Source of the DNA: Pseudomonadota bacterium
GTDB taxonomy: Bacteria > Pseudomonadota > Alphaproteobacteria > Rhizobiales > Methylopilaceae
Length of the DNA: 7,375 nt
Assembly: GCA_023389135.1 (NCBI GenBank)
Contig: JAEWEX010000427.1
Coordinates: 1 to 7,375 of the forward strand
Direction: 5' to 3'
A program made the position numbers and the translations under genes. Shown one piece after another: positions 1 through 5,679 of the stretch (positions are counted from its first letter, which is position 1; each line of letters begins with the position of its first letter). The notes beneath the pieces are model-generated. The model worked only from the letters and a program-made list of their open reading frames with translations. It had not been told where the DNA came from and ran no database searches.

Positions 1-138
1 CTGCAGGGCCGCGCTGGCATCATGATCGGCGAGATCCCGCTGTGGCGGTTCCGCTTCACCGCAAGCGCGGGCGGGCTTCTGGACGACGATTCCGGAGCCG
101 GCGCCTACGCGCATATCGGCGGCTACTGGAAATACTGA
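1..138 (+). CDS. 3' end of an unidentified gene (partial, cut by window start)
   Basis: An open frame runs from base 1 to a TGA at 136-138, giving 45 residues that end in GGYWKY. Nearly every codon ends in G or C, as in the real genes here, which argues for coding. The piece is rich in glycine and aromatic residues (PLWRFRF, then DDDSGAGAYAHIGGYWKY) and has no membrane segment. I do not recognise a family from so short a tail. An in-frame ATG at 22-24 could begin a tiny ORF, but it has no convincing ribosome site and the frame is open to its left, so a longer gene beginning outside the window is more likely. Confidence 0.5.
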   Translation: MQGRAGIMIGEIPLWRFRFTASAGGLLDDDSGAGAYAHIGGYWKY

Positions 139-142
139 CGAA

Positions 143-169
143 GCGGGCGCGCCCCGCCATCCCGCCCGC
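143..169 (+). terminator. possible GC-rich hairpin after the first gene
   Basis: GCGGGCG at 143-149 can pair with CGCCCGC at 163-169 across a 13-base loop. The structure lies 4 bases after the stop of the first gene. There is no T run after it, so a classical intrinsic terminator is not shown. In DNA this G+C-rich such pairings also arise by chance. Confidence 0.2.
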
Positions 170-172
170 GGG

Positions 173-202
173 GTCCAAATCCGCGCCACGCGATGCTAGG
201 GT
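173..202 (+). promoter_or_regulatory. weak candidate promoter for the mechanosensitive channel gene
   Basis: TAGGGT at 197-202 is the best -10-like hexamer in the 102-base gap before the channel gene. GTCCAA at 173-178, 18 bases upstream of it, is a poor match to a -35 box. It would leave an untranslated leader of about 30 bases. The gap shows no operator-like repeat. This is a position-based guess. Confidence 0.2.
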
Positions 203-240
203 CGCGGCCTCCCCCAACGACACGGACCTGCGCCAGACCC

Positions 241-1110
241 ATGGATTTTGCAAACATCGACCTGAACGGCCTCACCCAGATCCTGATCCTGTACGGGCTC
301 AACCTGTTCTATGCGATTGCGATCCTCGTGGTCGGCTGGTGGATATCGGGCCGGGTCAAGGCGGGACTGGAGCGCGCCTTCGCGCGTGTCGAGCGCATGG
401 ACGTGACGGTGGCGCACTTCCTGGCGGGGCTCGCGCGCTACTTCGTCATCGCCGTCGTCATCATCGCCGTACTGCAGCTGTTCGGCATCGAGACCACCAG
501 CCTGATCGCGGTGTTGGGGGCCGCCTCGCTGGCTATCGGGCTGGCGCTGCAGGGCACGCTGTCCAACGTCGCGGCGGGTGTGATGCTGCTGATCATGCGG
601 CCGATCCGGATCGGCCATTTCGTCGATATCGGCGAGGCCTCCGGCACGGTGAAGAACGTGTCGCTGTTCACCACCGAACTCACCACTTTCGACGGCATCC
701 AGAAGATCGTGCCCAACAGCGAGATCTGGGGGTCGACCATCACCAACTTCTCCGCCAACCCGACGCGCTGGATCCAGATCGACGTGGGGATCGACTACGA
801 TGCCGACATCGGCGTCGCCATCGACACGCTGATGGACGTCATCAGGGCGGAACCACGGGTGCTGGCTGAGCCCGCGCCGGTGGTGGTCGTGATGGGCCTC
901 GGCGCCAGTTCCGTCGACCTACAGATCAGGGCCTGGGCCAGCCGCGCCGATTTCTGGGCAACCAAATTCGATCTCACCCGCCGCACCAAGGAGGCGCTGG
1001 ACGCAGCCGGAATCGGCATCCCGTTCCCGCAGGTCACGCTGACCCAGAAGGGCGCCATGAAGGTGATGTCTGAGACGGCGGCCGGCGAAGCCGCGTCAGT
1101 CCAGCGATGA
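241..1110 (+). CDS. mscS: small-conductance mechanosensitive channel, MscS family
   Basis: This encodes a 289-residue inner-membrane channel that opens under membrane tension and releases solutes on hypo-osmotic shock. E. coli MscS is of similar length (286). Hydrophobic segments lie near residues 15-37 and 62-82. A glycine/alanine-rich pore helix (TM3) follows at about 88-120, with GAASLAIGLALQGTLSNVAAG at 93-113, the MscS signature. The beta domain runs from PIRIGHFVDIG (121-131) through VPNSEIW (157-163), and the alpha/beta C-terminal domain contains PFPQ (261-264). I chose the ATG at 241. An in-frame ATG at 193 would add 16 polar, arginine/proline-rich residues unlike MscS N-termini. No strong ribosome site precedes either. 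The gene is monocistronic here, and its 3' end overlaps the convergent photolyase gene by 15 bases. The family call is firm; paralogue identity (for example a YnaI-like or another MscS homologue) cannot be settled. Confidence 0.93.
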   Translation: MDFANIDLNGLTQILILYGLNLFYAIAILVVGWWISGRVKAGLERAFARVERMDVTVAHFLAGLARYFVIAVVIIAVLQLFGIETTSLIAVLGAASLAIGLALQGTLSNVAAGVMLLIMRPIRIGHFVDIGEASGTVKNVSLFTTELTTFDGIQKIVPNSEIWGSTITNFSANPTRWIQIDVGIDYDADIGVAIDTLMDVIRAEPRVLAEPAPVVVVMGLGASSVDLQIRAWASRADFWATKFDLTRRTKEALDAAGIGIPFPQVTLTQKGAMKVMSETAAGEAASVQR

Positions 1111-2619
1111 CAGGAACCGCCTCGCATCCGCCGCGATCTCCTCCCGCCGCTCGTCATCGAAGCGCGCCAGAGTGCGGTAGGGCATGGCAAGCCGGGGATT
1201 GCCCGACAGACGCGTCTCGTTGCGCGCGAGAAAGTCCCAGTAGAGATAGTTGAACGGACAGGCTTCCTCGCCGGCCTTGGCCTTCACGTCGTAGCGGCAG
1301 CCCGGGCAGTAGTTCGACATGCGGTCGATATAGGCGCCCGAGGCGGCATAGGGCTTTGAGCCCATGAGCCCGCCATCGGCGAACAGCGCCATGCCGTGGA
1401 CGTTGGGCAGTTCGACCCATTCGAATGCGTCGGCATAGACGACCAGGAACCACTCCTCGAGCTGGCGCGGCTCGACGCCCGCCAGTAGCGCGAAATTGCC
1501 CAGCACCATCAGCCGCTGGATGTGATGGGCGTAGGCGTGGGCGCGCGTCTCCTCCACAGCCTGCGCGAGGCAGTTCATGTCGGTCTCGCCGGACCAGTAG
1601 AACCAGGGCAGGTCGCGCGTGGCGGCAAGATGGTTGCCTTCGGCGTAGTCCGGCATCCTCAGCCAGTAGATGCCGCGGACATATTCCCGCCAGCCCAGGA
1701 TCTGGCGCACGAACCCCTCGACCGCATTGAGCGGCGCGCCGCGCTGGCGCCACGCCGCCTCCGCCGCCGCGCAGACCTCGCCGGCGGTGAGCAGCCCGAC
1801 ATTGAGGTAAGGCGACAGCAGCGAATGGAACAGGAACGGCGCATCCTGCTTCATGGCGTCCTGAAAGTCGCCGAACCCGCCCAGGCAGTCGTCGAGGAAG
1901 GCGTCCAGCGCCCGCAGCGCATCCTCGCGGGTGACGGCCCAGGCAAAGCCGTCCAGCGTGCCGAAATGATCGCCGAAGCGTTCCTCCACCAGCGCCATGA
2001 CCTCGCGCGTCGCCGCATCGGGCGCGAACCGCAGTCGCTCGGGGATCGGCGTTCCGCGGGGGAGCTTCTTGCGGTTCTCCACGTCGAAGTTCCACTGGCC
2101 GCCCGCCGGCTCCCCGCCATCCATCAGGATGCCGGTGCGCCGGCGCATGTCGCGATAGAAGAACTCCATGCGCAGCGCCCGACGGCTGGCCGCCCAGCGC
2201 CGGAAGTCGGCGCGCGAGGACAGAAAGCGATCATCGTCGCGGATCTCCACGGGTATGCCGAGCAGCGTCTCCCAGCCTCGCATGTCCTGAAGCACCCGCC
2301 ACTCGCCCGGCTCGGTGACGACCACGCGCGTGGCGCGGTGGCGCGCGCAGGCGCGGGCGATCTCGCCGGCGAAGGAACCGGAATTGCCCGCCGCGTCCAG
2401 GCGCACATAATCGACCGAAATGCCTTGCGCGCGCAGATCCTCCGCGAAGCGGCGCATGGCGGACAGGATGAAGGCGATCTTCTGCTTGTGGTGGCGGACA
2501 TAGGTGGCCTCCTCAGACACCTCCGCCATCAGCACGATGTCGTCGACGGGATCGAGGTCGGCGAGCGAGGAGACCTCCCGCGTGAGCTGGTCGCCCAGCA
2601 CGAAGCGGATCGTGGTCAA
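1096..2619 (-). CDS. phrB: iron-sulfur (6-4) photolyase, PhrB / cryptochrome-photolyase-related family
   Basis: This is a 507-residue flavoprotein of the FeS-BCP/CryPro group. Known members bind FAD, a lumazine antenna and a [4Fe-4S] cluster, and use blue light to repair (6-4) photoproducts in DNA. The N-terminal alpha/beta domain begins TTIRFVLGDQLT and the helical FAD domain covers roughly 200-507. The four cluster cysteines are at 350 (MNC), 438 and 441 (YCPGC) and 454 (EEAC). From memory these are the same residue numbers as in Agrobacterium PhrB. Other PhrB sites also align: Ile51, Trp342, His366, Trp390, Met410 and Tyr424. Residue 391, Tyr in PhrB, is Phe here. The start is a TTG at 2619-2617, chosen because the cysteine numbering fits exactly and AGGA lies 7 bases upstream. 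It overlaps the stop of the preceding SDR gene (TTGA), which suggests coupled translation. The alternative is a CryB-like photoreceptor with weak repair activity. Confidence 0.95.
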   Translation of the reverse strand: MTTIRFVLGDQLTREVSSLADLDPVDDIVLMAEVSEEATYVRHHKQKIAFILSAMRRFAEDLRAQGISVDYVRLDAAGNSGSFAGEIARACARHRATRVVVTEPGEWRVLQDMRGWETLLGIPVEIRDDDRFLSSRADFRRWAASRRALRMEFFYRDMRRRTGILMDGGEPAGGQWNFDVENRKKLPRGTPIPERLRFAPDAATREVMALVEERFGDHFGTLDGFAWAVTREDALRALDAFLDDCLGGFGDFQDAMKQDAPFLFHSLLSPYLNVGLLTAGEVCAAAEAAWRQRGAPLNAVEGFVRQILGWREYVRGIYWLRMPDYAEGNHLAATRDLPWFYWSGETDMNCLAQAVEETRAHAYAHHIQRLMVLGNFALLAGVEPRQLEEWFLVVYADAFEWVELPNVHGMALFADGGLMGSKPYAASGAYIDRMSNYCPGCRYDVKAKAGEEACPFNYLYWDFLARNETRLSGNPRLAMPYRTLARFDDERREEIAADARRFLSSLD

Positions 2620-3341
2620 CCTTTTGTCCTGAGCGTCGAGCGGCCACCGTCCACGCCGATCACCTGGCCGGTGATCCAGGACGCGTCGGCCGACAGCAGG
2701 AATGCCGCCGCAGCCGCGATGTCGTCCGGCTCGCCCAGCCGCTGCAATGCGTGCATGCCGGCAATGGCCGACGCCATCGGCGCCGACGACGTGAGCGCGG
2801 AAGCAAGCGGCGTGCGGGTCAGAGAGGGCGCCACGGCGTTGACCCTGATGCCCGGCGCCAGCTCGGCGGCCAGCGCCCGTGTCAGACCCTCCACGGCGCC
2901 CTTCGCCATGCCGATGGAAGCGTGCGCCGCAAAGCCCTGCCCCACTGCCACGGTGGAGAACAGGACGACGGACGCGGCGCCCGCAGCCCTGAGAGCCGGC
3001 AGCGCGGCCTGTATCGCACGCGCCGCGCCCAGCGCATTGACGGCGAAGTCGGTCTGGAAATCGGCGTCGCTCAGCCGCCCGAGCGGCTTCATGTTGATGG
3101 TGCCGACCGCATAGACGAGACCGGCGACGGCTTCGCCCGCATCCGCAGTCACCCGCGCAAAGCCTTCTTCTTCCGTCACGTCGGCGACCGTGAAGCCCCC
3201 GCCGGTCTCCGCGGCAATGGCGCCAAGGCGAGCGACGTCGCGGCCGGCCAGATGCACGCGACGGCCAGCCGCCGCCATCCTGCGCGCGACTGCCGATCCG
3301 ATGGCGCCGCTGCCGCCGTAGATTATGACGCTGCCGTCCAT
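2616..3341 (-). CDS. SDR-fold (short-chain dehydrogenase-like) protein lacking the catalytic tyrosine, coupled to the photolyase
   Basis: This is a 241-residue Rossmann protein of the classical SDR type. The nucleotide-binding motif is YGGSGAIG at 8-15, an NNAG-like site is YAVGT at 77-81, and Asn103 (VNALG) is the conserved helix-4 asparagine. Ser129 and Lys147 match the catalytic Ser and Lys. The position that should be Tyr in YxxxK is Ile143 (HASIGMAKGAVEGL). The rest of the fold is intact: RVNAVAPSLTRTPLA at 167-180, RLGEPDDIA at 201-209 and a C-terminal ITGQVIGVDGG. Binding of NAD(P) is likely, but ordinary carbonyl reduction is doubtful. The ATG at 3341 has AAGGA 6 bases upstream. It is the first gene of a two-gene unit, and its TGA overlaps the TTG of the photolyase. 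Similar SDRs beside PhrB-type photolyases in other proteobacteria are familiar to me, but I cannot confirm this by search. Substrate unknown. Confidence 0.88.
   Translation of the reverse strand: MDGSVIIYGGSGAIGSAVARRMAAAGRRVHLAGRDVARLGAIAAETGGGFTVADVTEEEGFARVTADAGEAVAGLVYAVGTINMKPLGRLSDADFQTDFAVNALGAARAIQAALPALRAAGAASVVLFSTVAVGQGFAAHASIGMAKGAVEGLTRALAAELAPGIRVNAVAPSLTRTPLASALTSSAPMASAIAGMHALQRLGEPDDIAAAAAFLLSADASWITGQVIGVDGGRSTLRTKG
2627..2630 (-). promoter_or_regulatory. ribosome binding site that supports the TTG start of the photolyase
   Basis: On the - strand AGGA is followed by a 7-base spacer and then TTG at 2619. It lies inside the last codons of the SDR gene. No ATG or GTG close by in this frame competes with it. 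Confidence 0.5.
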
Positions 3342-3369
3342 GCCCTGTCCTTGCTCCTGGCCCGCGAGA

Positions 3370-3395
3370 TACGGCAGCCCGGGCCGAGCGGTTCA
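3370..3395 (-). promoter_or_regulatory. candidate ECF-sigma-type promoter for the SDR-photolyase unit
   Basis: Reading the - strand, TGAAC (3395-3391) is followed by 17 bases and then CGTA (3373-3370). This resembles the GGAAC-N16-17-CGTT element of the alphaproteobacterial general stress sigma factor EcfG, with one mismatch in each box. The -10 element would sit 28 bases before the SDR start codon, giving a short leader that includes the AAGGA ribosome site. It is the only such pairing I see in the 82-base divergent gap. The match is imperfect and was found by eye. Confidence 0.3.
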
Positions 3396-3423
3396 GGAAG
3401 CGGAGTGCGACCCATTGGCCCGC

Positions 3424-3609
3424 ATGCGGCGGAAATCCGACCTCCCCTCCAGGCCCTGCGCCGCATGCAGCCGCCCGTTCGCGTGGCGCCGGAAATGGGC
3501 GCGCTCGTGGGACGAGATCAAATTCTGCTCCGAGCGCTGCCGCAGATCGCGCGGCCCGCGCAGGCCTGCCGCCACCGGCACCCGGCATCCTGAAACGGCC
3601 GTGGATTAA
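3424..3609 (+). CDS. DUF2256 family small zinc-ribbon-like protein
   Basis: This is a 61-residue protein starting MRRKSDLPSRPCAACSRPFAW. Its body matches the DUF2256 pattern: CxxC at 12 and 15, a W-rich basic middle (AWRRKWARSWDEIKF, 20-34) and CSERC with cysteines at 35 and 39. The four cysteines probably hold one zinc ion. The last 20 residues are a basic, proline-rich tail outside the domain. The function of the family is unknown; it is often seen beside cryptochrome/photolyase-related genes, as here, where it diverges from the SDR-photolyase unit across 82 bases. I give the ATG at 3424. A TTG at 3415 would add three residues (MAR) and has better spacing, with AGGAAGCGGAG at 3395-3405 ending 9 bases before it, so the true start may be 3415. 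The stop TAA at 3607-3609 overlaps the opposite-strand stop of the mocA-type gene. Confidence 0.88.
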   Translation: MRRKSDLPSRPCAACSRPFAWRRKWARSWDEIKFCSERCRRSRGPRRPAATGTRHPETAVD

Positions 3610-5222
3610 GGCGGAGAGTTCCGTGCCTGCGCCAGCGCCTGGGGCGTGTCGATGTCGAGGAACGCGCCCTCGTCGTCCACCTCGACCTCGGCCACCGCCG
3701 CGCCGTGCAGGCCGAGGATGCCGCGGGCGCCGACATCCCCCGTAATCGCCGAAAGCTCTGGGAAGAAGCGGCGCGCGAGGACCACCGGGTTGCCGCGGCG
3801 TCCGTCCCGCACCGGCACGGCGGCATGGACGCCGCCAGCCGGGTCGAACGCCGCGATCAGCCGGCCTATCAGGTCGGGCGTCACGCGCGGCATGTCGGCC
3901 AGCATCACCAGCGCGCCATCCACCTCCGGCGGAAGCGCCGCAAGGCCCGTCCTGAGCGAGGTCGACAGGCCGGCCGCGAAATCCGGATTGTGGGCGAAGT
4001 GCACATCGAGCCCCGCCAGCGCCGCCTCGACCTGGCCGGGCTCGTGGCCCGTGACCACCACCACCCGCTCCGCCGACGAGGCCAGCGCCGCCTCCACCGC
4101 ATGGCGTACCAGCGGCTTGCCCGCCACCTCCGCCATCAGCTTGTTGGGACCGCCCATGCGCGTCCCGCGCCCTGCCGCGAGCACCAGCGCGGCGATCCGA
4201 GGAGCGGCGGCTGCGGGCGCGGGCTCCGCCCGCGGCTGCGGCCGGCTGACGATCTCCATCAAGAGCCCGCCGACGCCCATGGCGGTGATGTCCGCGGCGG
4301 TCACGGGCAGGCCCGCAAGCAGGCGCTGCAGCACCCAGTCGAAGCCGTTCTCCTTGGGACTGCGGGCGCACCCCGGCGCGCCGACCACGGCCGCGCCACC
4401 CAGGCGGCCGACCAAAAGCAGGTTCCCCGGGTCTACCGGCATGCCGAGATGGTGGACCTCGCCGCCCGCCGCCTCGATGGCGGACGGGATCACGTCGCGC
4501 CGGTCCGTGATGGCGGATGCACCGAAGACCAGAACCAGTTCGTGGGCGTCTCGCATCTCGCGAAGCGCCGCGGCCAGCGGGCCCGCGGCATGGTCCACCC
4601 GCCGCTCCTCGGAAATGACGGCGCCCGCGGCGGCGAGGCGTCCTTCCAGCACCTTCAGGGTCTTCGAGATCACCTTGTCCTGAAGGCCCGGCAGAACCGT
4701 GGACACGACGCCGACGCGTCTGACCCGCCACGGCGCGATGCGCACCAGCGGAGCGGCCGCCTCGGCCGCGGCCTCCGCGGCGGCGAGCACCGCCCCCGGT
4801 ACGGCGAACGGGATCACCTTGACGGTCGCGACCATCTCGCCCTCGACCACCGGCCGGAAGGCGGGCAGCGTCGCCAGCGTCACCGCCTCGTCGATGCGGT
4901 TGACCGCATCGACCGCCGGAGCATCCACGACCAGCAGGCCGGCAGTGCCGGCAAACAGGTTGGCGCGCCCCGTGAACGGGGCCTCGACCGTGATGCCCGC
5001 CCCGGCGCATGCCCGCGCCAGCCGGGCCGCCGCCTCGTCCTCGCCGACGTCGCCGGGCGCAAGGCGCGCCACCACCACCTCGCGCACCCCGGCGGCGGCC
5101 AGCGCGTCGATGTCGTCGGCCGTGACGATGGCGGCCTTGCGCAGCACGTGGCCGGGCACGCGGATGGCGTGCGCCGCAACCGCGCCGACTGCATCGGCCA
5201 GGGGTACGGGTCCGAACTCCAT
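3606..5222 (-). CDS. mocA: fused molybdopterin-binding domain / molybdenum cofactor cytidylyltransferase (MocA-type)
   Basis: This encodes a 538-residue two-domain cytoplasmic protein. Residues about 1-325 resemble a MoeA/MogA-type molybdopterin-binding region, with LVFGASAITDRRDVIPSAIE at 231-250 and GAPGCARSPKENGFD at 281-295. After a proline/alanine linker (about 328-342) comes a MobA/MocA-like nucleotidyltransferase. It has LAAGRGTRMGGPNKLM at 348-363, LADMP at 441-445 (the Asp metal site), GDVGARG at 495-501 and LDIDTP at 522-527. MocA transfers CMP from CTP to molybdenum cofactor to form the cytosine dinucleotide used by xanthine dehydrogenase and CO dehydrogenase-type enzymes. The XdhC neighbours favour CTP over GTP (MobA), but this is inference. 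The ATG at 5222 has GAGG 8 bases upstream, overlapping the stop of the secreted-protein gene. An alanine-rich stretch (147-157) lies in the first domain. It is the last gene of the operon. Confidence 0.9.
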   Translation of the reverse strand: MEFGPVPLADAVGAVAAHAIRVPGHVLRKAAIVTADDIDALAAAGVREVVVARLAPGDVGEDEAAARLARACAGAGITVEAPFTGRANLFAGTAGLLVVDAPAVDAVNRIDEAVTLATLPAFRPVVEGEMVATVKVIPFAVPGAVLAAAEAAAEAAAPLVRIAPWRVRRVGVVSTVLPGLQDKVISKTLKVLEGRLAAAGAVISEERRVDHAAGPLAAALREMRDAHELVLVFGASAITDRRDVIPSAIEAAGGEVHHLGMPVDPGNLLLVGRLGGAAVVGAPGCARSPKENGFDWVLQRLLAGLPVTAADITAMGVGGLLMEIVSRPQPRAEPAPAAAAPRIAALVLAAGRGTRMGGPNKLMAEVAGKPLVRHAVEAALASSAERVVVVTGHEPGQVEAALAGLDVHFAHNPDFAAGLSTSLRTGLAALPPEVDGALVMLADMPRVTPDLIGRLIAAFDPAGGVHAAVPVRDGRRGNPVVLARRFFPELSAITGDVGARGILGLHGAAVAEVEVDDEGAFLDIDTPQALAQARNSPP

Positions 5223-5232
5223 GGGATGCGCC

Positions 5233-5679
5233 TCAGCCTTCGCCCGGACGGCAGGCAGGGCCGGTGTCCAGACCCGCCACGACCTGCGCATGGATGATCT
5301 CGGCAAGTCGCTCCGCGACCGGCCGCTCGGAGAAGTAGAAATGCGCGCTGCGGCAGTCGAACGGCGTCGAGACCGGACACAGCGTTGCGGACGCGTAGAG
5401 CTCGTGCGGCGGAAAGTGGTGCAAGACCTCGTAGGCCATGCGGTGCGTTGCGGTCTCCGTGCGCACGCCCGGCAGCGGCAGCAGGGAGAACAGCCGCGAG
5501 GTGAATGCGTCGTGGAACAGCACCTCCTCAATGGCGCCCGGGTCCATGACGGTCAGGTTGACGGTCATGGCCGGCGCCGGGGCGAGCCGGTCCGACACGA
5601 CGTCGACGCAGAATGCGCGAGGCTGCGCAAGCGCGAGGCACGGGACCAGCGCCAGGCCGGCAGCGAGGCTAGCGCGCAT
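5233..5679 (-). CDS. secreted cysteine-containing protein of unknown function in the molybdenum operon
   Basis: This is a 148-residue protein that I do not recognise. It begins with a Sec-type signal peptide: a positive start (MRAS), a hydrophobic core (LAAGLALVPCLALA) and an ALA cleavage site after residue 18. The sequence before Cys14 is LVP, so it is not a lipobox. The mature part, about 130 residues, carries four cysteines (24, 101, 109, 143), enough for two disulfides in the periplasm. There is no heme CxxCH motif and no further membrane segment. Aromatic and histidine-rich stretches (LHHFPPHELY, AHFYFSERP) could bind a ligand, but this is only a visual impression. The ATG at 5679 has GGAAGG 6 bases upstream and overlaps the end of the XdhC gene by 11 bases; the TGA lies 10 bases before the mocA-type start. 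Overlap, ribosome site and signal peptide together support a real gene. Confidence 0.78.
   Translation of the reverse strand: MRASLAAGLALVPCLALAQPRAFCVDVVSDRLAPAPAMTVNLTVMDPGAIEEVLFHDAFTSRLFSLLPLPGVRTETATHRMAYEVLHHFPPHELYASATLCPVSTPFDCRSAHFYFSERPVAERLAEIIHAQVVAGLDTGPACRPGEG

Noticed and set aside
193..240. Earlier ATG start for the mechanosensitive channel
   Set aside because: It would add 16 polar residues with no family match and has no better ribosome site than the ATG at 241.
42..869. A + strand open frame overlapping the channel gene in another frame
   Set aside because: The translation is Arg/His-rich and lacks membrane segments, while the channel frame shows the full MscS pattern.
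1522..3114. Long + strand open frame antisense to the photolyase and SDR genes
   Set aside because: Long antisense frames are expected in this G+C-rich DNA. The composition is His/Arg/Ala-rich, with no domain and no ribosome site.
2620..5010. Upstream extension of the photolyase reading frame to give a protein of about 1300 residues
   Set aside because: The extra part is arginine/glycine/proline-rich shadow of the SDR and mocA-type genes in another frame. The photolyase family begins at TTIRFVLGDQLT.
5440..5560. The secreted protein as a c-type cytochrome or lipoprotein
   Set aside because: There is no CxxCH motif, and the cysteine in the signal peptide is preceded by LVP rather than a lipobox.
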